A stretch of DNA of 64,000 nucleotides from an uncultured Roseicyclus sp. (GTDB lineage: Bacteria; Pseudomonadota; Alphaproteobacteria; Rhodobacterales; Rhodobacteraceae): the NCBI GenBank assembly GCA_947489665.1, contig CANLEH010000001.1:1460501-1524500 (forward strand), in the 5' to 3' direction. The position numbers and the translations under genes are program-made. Shown here in pieces: positions 15,812 to 24,422 of this stretch. The first letter of the stretch is position 1. The number at the start of each line of letters is the position of its first letter. The notes beneath the pieces are model-generated. The model saw nothing but the letters and a program-made list of their open reading frames with translations. It was not told the origin of the DNA and did no database searches.

Positions 15812-15942
15812 GGTTTTATACTGTTTTCTGCACCTGCAACATCATGCACAATGTCAAAATAATACATGTTTTTGTCAAGATCGGGTCTGCCCTCGCCAAG
15901 CCGACTTGGCTTAGCGTTTTGGTTAACGGGGAGGAATATGGC
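15812..15942. promoter_or_regulatory. Divergent AraC/PhyH control region
   Basis: 131 bp between divergent start codons, more AT-rich than its flanks. It contains an inverted repeat GCCAAG-CCGA-CTTGGC (15896-15911) and, nearer the araC side, a run rich in TGCA and CAT motifs (15828-15870). The plus-strand gene has a good ribosome site (GGGGAGGAA) just before 15943. AraC binding is inferred from position. Confidence 0.5.
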
Positions 15943-16779
15943 ATGGGGCTTGCGAGCACGTCGCTGGACCTGCGCTTTCAGCCCGCCGTGGCGGCACGCG
16001 CCCGGCGGCTGAGCGTATCGGACATAGACCATTACAACAGGCAAGGTTTTGTGCAGCCGTTCGACGTGTTCGGCGCGGACGAAATGGCGCGCATCCGTGC
16101 CTATTTCGACAAGCTGATGTCCGACCTCGGGCCAGACGGTGCCTATGGCATCAATTGCTATCAGGCGCGCATGGCGGGGATTTGGGATATCGCCACCGAC
16201 AGCCGCATCCTGGACCTCGTCCAAGACATAATCGGGCCGGACATCATCTGTTGGGCCAGCGCGATTTTGTCAAAGAAACCAGAGGGATCACGTAGGGTTC
16301 CGTGGCATCAGGATGCCTCGTTCTGGCAGCTATCACCGGCGCGGACGGTAACGGTCTGGCTTGCGATTGATGATGCAGACGCAGAGAACGCGGCCATGTG
16401 CTTTATCCCCGGTACCCACGCGCAGGGCGTGTTGGAGACGGCGGATATGGGCGCGGACAGCGTGTTTCACAAAGGCATCGCTGATGCGGAGCGCTATGGC
16501 GCCCCCTTTGTCAACTCATTGAAAGCAGGGCAAATTTCGCTTCATGCGGACATGTTGGTGCATGGATCTGACATCAACCGCTCGAACCGGCGGCGCTGTG
16601 GGCTGACGCTGCGCTATTGCAGCCCGGAAAGCCAGATCACGGACCCTGATTGGGCCAAAGGTGTTGAGGCGATCATCGCGCGCGGGAGCGATCCAAGCGG
16701 CCATTGGCGCCACCATCCGCGGCCCGAAAACGACGATATTCTCGCCACCTCCAGCCCGCATGTTGTGGGGAACAATTGA
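15943..16779 (+). CDS. Phytanoyl-CoA dioxygenase (PhyH) family Fe(II)/2-oxoglutarate oxygenase
   Basis: A 278-aa oxygenase of the PhyH superfamily. The iron triad is H122-Q-D124 (VPWHQDASFW) and H207 (HADMLVHGSDINRSN), with Arg residues at 213-218 placed to bind 2-oxoglutarate. The start at 15943 is set by GGGGAGGAA; the longer frame upstream lacks a ribosome site. The substrate is unknown; bacterial members hydroxylate many small molecules. It is the first gene of a run with the MBL-fold protein, ABC transporter, P450 and mannosidase, so it probably oxidises an imported compound or its aglycone. Confidence 0.9.
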   Translation: MGLASTSLDLRFQPAVAARARRLSVSDIDHYNRQGFVQPFDVFGADEMARIRAYFDKLMSDLGPDGAYGINCYQARMAGIWDIATDSRILDLVQDIIGPDIICWASAILSKKPEGSRRVPWHQDASFWQLSPARTVTVWLAIDDADAENAAMCFIPGTHAQGVLETADMGADSVFHKGIADAERYGAPFVNSLKAGQISLHADMLVHGSDINRSNRRRCGLTLRYCSPESQITDPDWAKGVEAIIARGSDPSGHWRHHPRPENDDILATSSPHVVGNN

Positions 16780-16788
16780 TGCAAACAG

Positions 16789-16855
16789 CGTCCATCTGGT
16801 CACAATTGCGCCCATCTGGTCACATTATTCGTGAAAAAAGCGACCAAATGGTCAC
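16789..16855. repeat. Intergenic array of three palindromes, GACCA-NN-TGGTC type
   Basis: Three 15-bp units lie at 16789-16803, 16809-16823 and 16841-16855, ending TGGTCAC. The third has a complete GACCA-AA-TGGTC palindrome, and the first two have GtCCA/GcCCA left arms. Spacers are 5 and 17 bp, exactly as in the element at 6826-6892. The 17-bp spacer (ATTATTCGTGAAAAAAG) matches that of the other element at 10 of 17 positions. It begins 9 bp after the PhyH stop and ends 72 bp before the next gene. Confidence 0.8.
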
Positions 16856-16927
16856 TTCTGGCGCGCCGTGCAGCGCGACCAATCTGCCTCAACAGAGTGC
16901 TCCAACGATTGCGGGGGGTATGGCCCC

Positions 16928-17608
16928 ATGAAAATCACATGGTTCGGACATGCGGCGTTCAAACTGACCGATGCGCGCGGCTTTTCCGTCATCACCGATC
17001 CCTACACACCTGAAGGCGTCGGCTATGCTCCGATCCGCGAGAGCGCGGATGTCGTCATCATCTCGTCCGACGATGACAGCGCCCATTGCCGCGCTGATCT
17101 GATTGAGGGCGATCCGCTGGTCCTGAATGCGCTGGATGTCGCGAAGGCTGGTGGCGCGGGCGAGGCGGGTGGGCTGGCCGTTCATGCCATCGAGGCAATG
17201 GAGTGGGAATTGCACCCCGAACACGACATTCCCGGACAGAACGGAATGTACCGCTTTGAACTGGACGGCCTGAGGATCGCGCATATGGGCGATGTCGGAA
17301 ACCCGTTGACCGAGGCGCAGCAGGATTTCTTTGCCGACACCGATGTGCTTCTGGCCTTGGCCGGTGGCTACCTGACCATCGAGCTGCCCGACCTGATGCA
17401 GATGATCCACCGGGTGAAGCCCAAGGTGATTATCCCGATGCATTTCCGCACGCTGACCTACAAGCCGCGTAACACGATGTGGATCGAAAGCTTTCTGGCG
17501 CATTTCCGCGACACCCATGTGGATTTCGCCTGTTCCCATACCATCGACCTGAACGCCGCCGATCTGCCCGATCATACGCGCGTGATGGTGATGGATTACG
17601 TCCGATAA
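16928..17608 (+). CDS. Metallo-beta-lactamase-fold protein with altered metal motif
   Basis: A 226-aa protein of the COG2220-like MBL family (N-terminus MKITWFGHAAFKL, then HMGDVGNPLTEAQ, LALAGGYLTIELPDL and IPMHFRT). The normal metal-binding HxHxDH after strand 4 is replaced by SSDDDSAH (in VVIISSDDDSAHCRAD), so at least two of the usual His ligands are missing while the later Asp and His are kept. It could bind one metal, use Asp ligands, or be inactive. It starts at the ATG at 16928 after a G-rich ribosome site. It sits in the cluster with the PhyH oxygenase and transporter; role unknown. Confidence 0.85.
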   Translation: MKITWFGHAAFKLTDARGFSVITDPYTPEGVGYAPIRESADVVIISSDDDSAHCRADLIEGDPLVLNALDVAKAGGAGEAGGLAVHAIEAMEWELHPEHDIPGQNGMYRFELDGLRIAHMGDVGNPLTEAQQDFFADTDVLLALAGGYLTIELPDLMQMIHRVKPKVIIPMHFRTLTYKPRNTMWIESFLAHFRDTHVDFACSHTIDLNAADLPDHTRVMVMDYVR

Positions 17609-17613
17609 CCATA

Positions 17614-17637
17614 CCCCCTCCGGGACGCCGGTGGGGG
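17614..17637 (+). promoter_or_regulatory. Intergenic RNA hairpin ahead of the binding-protein gene
   Basis: CCCCC-T-CCGG (17614-17623) pairs with CCGG-T-GGGGG (17628-17637) around a 4-base loop, with one T-T mismatch. There is no T-run, so it is more likely an mRNA processing or stability element than a terminator. Such elements often raise expression of the binding protein relative to its neighbours. Confidence 0.45.
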
Positions 17638-17667
17638 CACATACCAAGACCCTAGGGAGGAACCTTG

Positions 17668-19407
17668 ATGAAGACGACAACTCGACTGCTGCTTGGAACG
17701 GCCGCGATGACGCTGGCCCTTGCAAGCGGGGCCTATGCCCAGGATGTGGCGCGTGAAGATACGGTGATCTTCGATCTCGACCGTACGATCAGTGACCCGG
17801 AAAACTTCAACTGGATGACCGATGGAACCGGTATTCGCCGCATGCACGGCGCGCACCAGACCATGTGGGAGCCGCTGTTCATCCTCAACTACAATACCGG
17901 TGAGTTGGACCCCTGGCTGGCGCTTGAGGCGAACTCTGATGCGGATGGCGCGGTCTGGACCATTGCGCTCCGGGAGGGTGTGACTTGGTCGGACGGTGAG
18001 GCGTTTGATGCCGAGGACGTCGTGTTCACAGTGAACATGGCGCTTGAGAACGAAGAGCTGACGGCGCGCGAAGTGGCGACCCTGCGCGGGCAGGTGGCCA
18101 GCGTTGAGGCGCTGGACAGCCATACCGTGCAGTTCACGCTGAACGCGCCCAATCCGCGTTTTGCCGTGGAGAATTTTGGGGTGCGTATCTTTGGCTCGTT
18201 CCTGATCATGCCGGAACATGTGTGGAGTGCTGCAGAAGATCCCGCGACGTTTGCCTTCTTCCCGCCGATTGGCACGGGGCCTTATGAGTATGAAAGCAGC
18301 GCGTCGAACCGTGCGATCTGGGATCGCCGCGACAGCTGGTGGGGCGCCGAGACGGGCTTCATGGACATGCCTGAGCCGGATCGCGTGATCTTCCTGGAGA
18401 GCGGTGGCGAAGAAAGCCGTGCGCAGCTGATGATCGCGGGCGAATTGGACGCGGCCCAGAATCTGAGCGTGGGCACGTTCGAGGCGATCCAAGCCCAGAA
18501 TCCCGATGCCATCGCCTGGTATGAAAGCTATCCCTATGCGGTGGCCGATCCATGCGCGCGCCAGATGGAGGTCAACACCACCATCGCCCCTTGGGACAAC
18601 GCGAATATGCGCCGGGCGGTGTCGATGATCATCGACCGGACCCAGATCGTGAACATCGCGGCCGAGGGCGCAACGACCGCCTCGCAAACGATGTTTGCAG
18701 ACTTTGGCTCCATGTCGCCCTTTATCGATGCGGTGGTCGAGGCGGGCCACGGCCTGCCTGCAACGGCGGATGTCGCGGGCGCGCAGGCGCTGATCGAGGC
18801 CGAAGGATGGGTCCGCGATGGCGACTACTACGTGAAGGACGGTGAGACGCTGTCTGTCGAAATCCACGTCAATTCGGCCTCCACCGAATATACACGGACC
18901 ATCGACATGGTGGTGGAACAGCTTCAGCGGGCCGGGATCGATGCGCGGTCCGTACCGGTGGAAAACGGTGTGTTCTGGGGTGAAGTGCTTCCATTCGGCG
19001 CCTTCACGATGAGCTATTCGTGGCTGTCGTGCGGGTCGGTGAACGAGCCTTGGGCCTCGATGGGCCGCTATACGGTTGCCGATGTGGTGCCGGTGGGCGA
19101 ACGCTCCCCCGGCTTCAACAATACCTCGCGTTGGGATGGTGAGGCGGCTGAGGCCTATTCGGCCATCGTCAACGAGATGGAGACGATGGCCTTGGGTGAT
19201 CCGGCGATCCCGGGCATGGTGGCCGAGGCCTATCAGTATCTGGATGCCGAGATGCCCTTCATCCCGCTGGTGCAGGCGTTCAAGCTCATGCCGTTTTCCA
19301 CGACCTATTGGGAAGGGTGGCCTTCGGCCGAGAACTACTACAACCACCCGTTCTTCCATTGGAACAGCGGCCACCAGATCATCCACAACCTGACGCGGGC
19401 GGAATGA
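17668..19407 (+). CDS. ABC transporter solute-binding protein, family 5 (Dpp/Opp type)
   Basis: A 579-aa periplasmic binding protein with a signal peptide (residues 1-25, ending GAYAQD). It has the family-5 signature region LALEANSDADGAVWTIALREGVTWSDGE split over the first 110 residues. Family-5 proteins bind peptides but also oligosaccharides such as manno- and cello-oligosaccharides in several bacteria. With a GH38 mannosidase at the end of this operon, an oligomannoside or other glycoconjugate ligand is plausible. It starts at the ATG at 17668 after AGGGAGGA. A TTG three bases earlier is less likely. Confidence 0.92.
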   Translation: MKTTTRLLLGTAAMTLALASGAYAQDVAREDTVIFDLDRTISDPENFNWMTDGTGIRRMHGAHQTMWEPLFILNYNTGELDPWLALEANSDADGAVWTIALREGVTWSDGEAFDAEDVVFTVNMALENEELTAREVATLRGQVASVEALDSHTVQFTLNAPNPRFAVENFGVRIFGSFLIMPEHVWSAAEDPATFAFFPPIGTGPYEYESSASNRAIWDRRDSWWGAETGFMDMPEPDRVIFLESGGEESRAQLMIAGELDAAQNLSVGTFEAIQAQNPDAIAWYESYPYAVADPCARQMEVNTTIAPWDNANMRRAVSMIIDRTQIVNIAAEGATTASQTMFADFGSMSPFIDAVVEAGHGLPATADVAGAQALIEAEGWVRDGDYYVKDGETLSVEIHVNSASTEYTRTIDMVVEQLQRAGIDARSVPVENGVFWGEVLPFGAFTMSYSWLSCGSVNEPWASMGRYTVADVVPVGERSPGFNNTSRWDGEAAEAYSAIVNEMETMALGDPAIPGMVAEAYQYLDAEMPFIPLVQAFKLMPFSTTYWEGWPSAENYYNHPFFHWNSGHQIIHNLTRAE

Positions 19408-19478
19408 TCTGAGGTGGGGTCAGGGCGGATGGCCTGTCTCCCGGGCCTTCAACAGCCCTGATCCCGCAAGACCCGTCA

Positions 19479-19504
19479 CCGGGCGGCCTGATCGCGTCGC
19501 CCGG
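19479..19504 (+). promoter_or_regulatory. Hairpin between binding protein and P450 genes
   Basis: CCGGGCG (19479-19485) pairs perfectly with CGCCCGG (19498-19504) around a 12-base loop, within a 143-bp gap. No T-run follows. It may protect the upstream mRNA or lower readthrough into the P450 and permease genes. Confidence 0.4.
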
Positions 19505-19550
19505 CCTTCCATCGCCCTTACGGGTGATCCAGACAAAGAGAGTCGTCACC

Positions 19551-20729
19551 ATGTTGGACTCCCCGATCAATAGCGTCCCACCTGATCCGTTTCGCGAAGA
19601 CCGCGAGGGACGCGGTGTTCGGAGGGCGCGGTTGCATGGGGAAGAGATGCTGATGCTGCTGCGCTGGCGCGATGTGCGGCAGGCGGCGCGGGACGTCGAG
19701 ACCTTCGACAGCGGCCAATTGGGGCGCGTGCCGACCCCGCCCGAGACCGAAATCCGCGCGTTTCGGCAATTGCCGATCGAAAGCAATCCGCCCGAGCACA
19801 CCGAATGGAAGGATCTGGTCCAGCCCTATTTCCGACGGCCGAAGGAGGCGGGCCCGAAGGCTGAGATCGAAACTTTGGTGGCGCAAGCTGTTGACGACGC
19901 GGCCCGCGCAGGTGCCTTCGATGTGTTGGGCGATTTTGCTCTGCCACTGCAATCGGCGGCCTTGACGGTGCTGCTGAATACCGACCGGGCCCTGGCGGAC
20001 GAATGGGTGCAATGGGGCCTTCATGCGTTCCGAACGGAGGGCCAGACGGACCCGGCCAAAGCCGCACGATTCCTGGCGTTCATTGACCGCATGCTGGCGG
20101 AGGCCCAGGCAAAGCCCGACGAAAGCCTTTTTTCCTACCTCCACACAGCCAAGTTCCAAGGCCGACCTTTGAGCGGCGACGAAAAGCGTGGGATTTGCCA
20201 CCTGGCGATGGCTGGGGGCCGGGATACGGTGATCAACGCCTTGAGCGGGACTCTGGCCTTTTTGGCGGAGGCCCCGGACGGGCTTGCGCGCCTGCGGGCG
20301 GAGCCGAAACTGATCGACGGGGCCGCGGAAGAGATATTTCGCGTCCTGTCCCCCTTGCCACAGATCGCTCGGGTCTGTCCTGCGGGCCTTGAGCGCGGCG
20401 GCGTGCGGATCGCGCCGGATCAGCGGGCCTCGCTGTGCTGGGCATCGGCCAATCGCGACGCCTTGATCTTCGAGGCCCCGGAAGAGATCCGCCTGGACCG
20501 CGCTCCAAACCCTCATCTGGCCTTCGGTGCGGGTGCGCATACCTGCCTGGGCGCGCCCCATGCCCGCTTGTTGCTGCGGTCCTTGTTGACCAGCCTGATT
20601 GCGCAAGTTGCCCGGATCGAGATTATCGAGACCATCCCGCGGCAGAGCCCTTTTGGCACCCCGTACCTGTACGACAAGCTGGTGCTGCGCTTTGTGCCCG
20701 CCAGGACCCTATCCGAAAGGAGCGGCTGA
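19551..20729 (+). CDS. Cytochrome P450
   Basis: A 392-aa soluble bacterial P450. The heme-binding motif FGAGAHTCLGAPHARL has the thiolate Cys at about 332, the K-helix ExxR is EIFR, and the I-helix reads AMAGGRDTVINALSG. Bacterial class I P450s need a ferredoxin and reductase; none is encoded nearby. The start is the ATG at 19551 (AAAGAGAG upstream); a GTG/ATC-rich extension to 19524 is unlikely. It is inserted between the binding-protein and permease genes of a transporter operon, which ties its substrate to the imported molecule. Confidence 0.93.
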   Translation: MLDSPINSVPPDPFREDREGRGVRRARLHGEEMLMLLRWRDVRQAARDVETFDSGQLGRVPTPPETEIRAFRQLPIESNPPEHTEWKDLVQPYFRRPKEAGPKAEIETLVAQAVDDAARAGAFDVLGDFALPLQSAALTVLLNTDRALADEWVQWGLHAFRTEGQTDPAKAARFLAFIDRMLAEAQAKPDESLFSYLHTAKFQGRPLSGDEKRGICHLAMAGGRDTVINALSGTLAFLAEAPDGLARLRAEPKLIDGAAEEIFRVLSPLPQIARVCPAGLERGGVRIAPDQRASLCWASANRDALIFEAPEEIRLDRAPNPHLAFGAGAHTCLGAPHARLLLRSLLTSLIAQVARIEIIETIPRQSPFGTPYLYDKLVLRFVPARTLSERSG

Positions 20730-20730
20730 C

Positions 20731-21738
20731 ATGGAAAACACGTTTGCCAGATACCTGTTCAACCGGTTTTTCACGCTGTTTCTGACGGTGTTCATCGCCG
20801 CGACGCTGATCTGGATCATCCCGCGCCTGTCGCCGGTGAACCCGATTGACGCGATGCTGGGGCGCATGGCCTCGGGCGGGGGCACGATCGAAAACTCGGG
20901 CGCGATCATGGAGCAGTTGATGGAGCGCTTTGGCTTCAACGACCCGTGGTACGTGCAGTACTGGCTTTATATCAGGAACACGCTGACTTTCGATTTCGGA
21001 CTGTCCACGAGTTCTTTCCCCACGCCGGTCGCCCAGATGATCGGCGACGCGCTGCCCTGGACCATCGGGCTGATGATGGTGGCGCTGATCATCACCTTCA
21101 TCATCGGCAATCTTCTGGGTGCACTGATGGTGTGGGAGCATACGCCGCGTCCGTGGAAGGCGGTGATCCCGGCGATGATGGTGTTCACCTCCATGCCGCC
21201 GATCCTGTCGGGTCTGCTGCTGATGTATATCTTTTCCAGCACCTTGCCGTGGTTCCCGCTCAACGGGGCCTATTCCATCCGGGTGGAGCCGGAGTTGAGC
21301 CTGTCGTTCATCGGATCGGTGATCCACCACGGCGTGTTGCCGGCCATGTCCATTGTCGTCGTCACCTTTGGCTTTTGGGCCTTGGGGATGCGGGGCCTGA
21401 TGATCACCGTGCAGGGCGAGGATTACACGGTTCTGGCCAAGGCCAAGGGCCTGAAAAAGCGCTATATCTTGTACAAGTACATGATCCGCAATGCGATCCT
21501 GCCGCAGATCACGGCCTTTGCGCTGAAGATCGGGATGCTGGTGGCAGGGCAGGTTCTGGTGGAGCGTATCTTTGCCTATCCGGGCATGGGCAAGCTGCTC
21601 TACGACGCGATCCTGACGCAGGACTATCCGGTGATCCAGGGGGTGAGTTTCGTCATCATCCTGATGACGGCTTTGGCGGTGTTCCTTGTCGATTTGCTTT
21701 ACCCGCTGATCGACCCGCGCATCCGGTTGGGAGGGTAA
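20731..21738 (+). CDS. ABC transporter permease, DppB type
   Basis: A 335-aa inner-membrane permease with about six helices. It carries the family coupling motif region (ALGMRGLMITVQGEDYTVLAKAKGL) and the conserved end VFLVDLLYPLIDPRIRLG. It starts one base after the P450 stop, with AAAGGAGCGG upstream. The longer frame starting at 20599 lies inside the P450 gene and is rejected. It forms the transmembrane channel with the following permease. Confidence 0.93.
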   Translation: MENTFARYLFNRFFTLFLTVFIAATLIWIIPRLSPVNPIDAMLGRMASGGGTIENSGAIMEQLMERFGFNDPWYVQYWLYIRNTLTFDFGLSTSSFPTPVAQMIGDALPWTIGLMMVALIITFIIGNLLGALMVWEHTPRPWKAVIPAMMVFTSMPPILSGLLLMYIFSSTLPWFPLNGAYSIRVEPELSLSFIGSVIHHGVLPAMSIVVVTFGFWALGMRGLMITVQGEDYTVLAKAKGLKKRYILYKYMIRNAILPQITAFALKIGMLVAGQVLVERIFAYPGMGKLLYDAILTQDYPVIQGVSFVIILMTALAVFLVDLLYPLIDPRIRLGG

Positions 21739-21742
21739 AGAG

Positions 21743-22696
21743 ATGTCTGATCCGACAAACGCGGCCGCACCGGAGACCGCCGCCCCCGATATGGCAGGGT
21801 TGACGAAACGTCAGCTCAAGCGGATGAAGCGGTTCGATAATCCGTGGAACAATCCGAAGCTGATCTGGGGCATCACGCTGCTGATGGGGATCATTGCGCT
21901 TGGGATTTTCGGGCGCATCTTCTGGGATACCGACCTTGTGTTCACCGGCGCTGTCCTGCCGAGCCAGGCGCCTGTGGGGTTTGAGAACCTGCGTGGGCAG
22001 GTTGGGTTGGCGAGTAGTCCGTTGGGCACGGATGTGGCGGGCAAGGATCTGCTGGCGCTGTTGATCGTGGGCGCGCCCAATTCGCTTTATGTGGGTGTGC
22101 TGGCCTCGCTGATTGGAATGTCTTTGGGCATCTTTCTGGGGTTCACGGCCGGGTATACGGGCGGGCGGGTTGATGACGTGATCCGGGTGGGGTCAGACGT
22201 GATGATCACGATCCCGCCCCTGCTGATTTTGGTCGTGGTGCAGGCGAGTTTCGGGGACATCACGTTGACGATGATGTCGCTGTTGATTGCCGCCTTTGTC
22301 TGGCAATCGCCCACGCGCCTGATCCGGGCGCAGGTGCTGTCGATGCGTGAGAGCGGTTATGTGCAGATGGCGCGCCTTTCGGGCGCCTCGGACCGGCACA
22401 TCATGTTCCGGGAGATGCTGCCCAATCTGGTGCCGTATCTTTTCGGCTCGTTCATCGCGAATGTCACAACGTCTATCGTGACGGCGGTGGGGTTGGAGGT
22501 TCTGGGGCTTGGTCCGCAGCGGGTGCCGACCTTGGGCCGGGTGATCTACGACGCCATCGATAGCGCCGCGTTGACGCGGGACATGTGGTGGTGGTGGGGC
22601 TTCCCCACGATCCTGTTGATGGTCATGTTCATCGGGCTGTTGCTGATCAATCTGGGGCTTGATGAAGTGAGCAACCCAAGGCTGAGGAGGTTGTGA
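21743..22696 (+). CDS. ABC transporter permease, DppC type
   Basis: A 317-aa permease with an N-terminal cytoplasmic tail, a helix near 40-60 and the DppC features PLGTDVAGKDLLALLIVGA and the coupling loop RESGYVQMARLSGAS. It starts 4 bp after the DppB stop with GGAGGGTAAAGAG as the ribosome site. The tail (KRQLKRMKRFDNPW) is long but within the family range. Confidence 0.93.
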   Translation: MSDPTNAAAPETAAPDMAGLTKRQLKRMKRFDNPWNNPKLIWGITLLMGIIALGIFGRIFWDTDLVFTGAVLPSQAPVGFENLRGQVGLASSPLGTDVAGKDLLALLIVGAPNSLYVGVLASLIGMSLGIFLGFTAGYTGGRVDDVIRVGSDVMITIPPLLILVVVQASFGDITLTMMSLLIAAFVWQSPTRLIRAQVLSMRESGYVQMARLSGASDRHIMFREMLPNLVPYLFGSFIANVTTSIVTAVGLEVLGLGPQRVPTLGRVIYDAIDSAALTRDMWWWWGFPTILLMVMFIGLLLINLGLDEVSNPRLRRL

Positions 22697-22697
22697 G

Positions 22698-24419
22698 ATG
22701 AGCGTCCTCGACATCAAGAACATCCATATCGATTTCCCCACGTCCAAAGGGGTCGTTCATGCGGTCACAGATGTAACGTTGTCCGTCGAAAAGGGCCGTC
22801 GGATCGGGTTTATCGGCGAGTCCGGCTCGGGCAAGACGACGACCGCGCTGGCGGCGATGCGGATGCTGGCCAATCCCGGTTTTGTCGCGTCCGGCGAAGT
22901 GCATTTGAATTCGTTGGAGGGGGATACGAACGTTCTGCACCTTGATGAGGAAGGGATGCGCCGCGTCCGTTTGCGCAAGATCAGCTATATTCCCCAAGGT
23001 GCGATGAATTCGCTGAACCCGGTGATGCGGGTGGAGGCGCAGATTTGGGACGCGGTGGTGGCCCATGAAGGCGCGGTTGAGGATTTACAAGCCCGGTCGG
23101 ACACGGCGCTTGAGGGCGTCGGGCTGGACCCGAAGGTGGTGGGGCGGCTTTATCCCCATGAGCTGAGCGGCGGCATGAAGCAGCGGGTCTGCATCGCCAT
23201 TGGCACCTGCCTGACGCCGGACCTGATCATTGCCGACGAGCCGACGTCAGCGCTCGACGTCATCACGCAACGCCATGTGATGCAGACCCTGCGGGAGATG
23301 CAGGCCAAAATCGGCGCGGGTCTGATCCTGATCGGGCATGATATGGGGCTGATGGCGCAGTCGGTGGACGATATCGCCGTGCTGAAGAAGGGCGTGCTGG
23401 TGGAGTTTGGGCCGGTGCGGCAGATCATCGAAAACCCGGAGCATCCCTATACGAAGGAACTGATTTCGAGCGTTCCTCTGGTGGGGGGCGAGAGTTTCCT
23501 GCACGCGCAGGCCGCGCCGCCCAAGGGCGAGAAACTGGACGTGCCGCTGTTGGAGCTGGACGGCGTCAGCAAGGTCTATGGCTCGGTCACGGCCCTGCAT
23601 CCGATGTCGTTCGCGCTGGATGGGGAGGAGCCCAAGATCATCTCCATCGTTGGGCAATCGGGCTCGGGTAAGTCGACCATGGGATCGCTCATGCTGGGGT
23701 TCAACGACCCGACGGCGGGGGCGGTGCGGTTCAAGGGCGATGATATCAACCGGATGACCGCGGGTGAGCGGCTGGAATTTCGCAAGCAGGTGCAGGCGGT
23801 GTTCCAGGACCCCTATGCCTGCTTCAATCCGTTTTACCGCGTCAACCACGCGCTGAAATTTCCGTTTGAAAACTTTGGGATGCAGGGCGACGTTGAGGTT
23901 GAAATGCATAAGGCCTGTGAGGCCGTTGGGCTGGACCCCTCGCTGGTTCTGGGCCGCTATCCGCATCAGCTTTCCGGCGGGCAGAGGCAACGGCTGATCG
24001 TGGCGCGCGCGCTGATGTTGTCGCCGAAGCTGCTGATTGCCGATGAGCCTGTGTCGATGGTCGATGCGTCGCTGCGGGCCACGATCCTGGCGAATATCCA
24101 CGACCTGAAGGACAAGCACGGCATTTCGATCATCTACATCACCCATGATCTGGCCACGGCCTATCATGTGAGTGACTATGTGATGGTTCTGTACCATGGC
24201 CATGTGGTGGAGGCTGGCCCGCCGAAAGAGGTGATCGGCGATCCGCAACATGCCTATACGCGACTGCTGATCGACTCGATCCCCTGGCCGGATCTGGACC
24301 GCGATTGGGGCGATGCGGGCGATGCACGTGCCGCGTTGGATGTGCTGGCCGAGATCGGCGGGACGCCCGAGACGGTCTATCGCGGCGATATACCCGGCTT
24401 CACCCTGGGGCAGGGCTAG
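22698..24419 (+). CDS. Fused double ABC ATPase (DppD-DppF type)
   Basis: A 573-aa protein holding two complete ABC cassettes. The first (about 1-265) has Walker A GESGSGKTTT, signature LSGGMKQR and Walker B LIIADEP. The second (about 280-560) has GQSGSGKST, LSGGQRQR and LLIADEP. The typical Opp/Dpp C-terminal extensions (EHPYTKELISSVP and QHAYTRLLIDSIP) follow each cassette. It powers import through the two permeases just upstream. Fusion of the two ATPases is common in alphaproteobacteria. The start at 22698 has GAGGAGG upstream. Confidence 0.94.
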   Translation: MSVLDIKNIHIDFPTSKGVVHAVTDVTLSVEKGRRIGFIGESGSGKTTTALAAMRMLANPGFVASGEVHLNSLEGDTNVLHLDEEGMRRVRLRKISYIPQGAMNSLNPVMRVEAQIWDAVVAHEGAVEDLQARSDTALEGVGLDPKVVGRLYPHELSGGMKQRVCIAIGTCLTPDLIIADEPTSALDVITQRHVMQTLREMQAKIGAGLILIGHDMGLMAQSVDDIAVLKKGVLVEFGPVRQIIENPEHPYTKELISSVPLVGGESFLHAQAAPPKGEKLDVPLLELDGVSKVYGSVTALHPMSFALDGEEPKIISIVGQSGSGKSTMGSLMLGFNDPTAGAVRFKGDDINRMTAGERLEFRKQVQAVFQDPYACFNPFYRVNHALKFPFENFGMQGDVEVEMHKACEAVGLDPSLVLGRYPHQLSGGQRQRLIVARALMLSPKLLIADEPVSMVDASLRATILANIHDLKDKHGISIIYITHDLATAYHVSDYVMVLYHGHVVEAGPPKEVIGDPQHAYTRLLIDSIPWPDLDRDWGDAGDARAALDVLAEIGGTPETVYRGDIPGFTLGQG

Positions 24420-24422
24420 GGG

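Noticed and set aside
16704-16931. Short plus-strand frames across the palindrome array at 16789
   Set aside because: They have no ribosome site of note, and the repeated TGGTCAC units explain their composition.
17596-19386. 596-aa open frame on the minus strand opposite the first binding-protein gene
   Set aside because: The plus-strand protein has a signal peptide and clear family-5 motifs. The antisense frame is a by-product of high GC codon use and reads as Arg/His-rich without domains.
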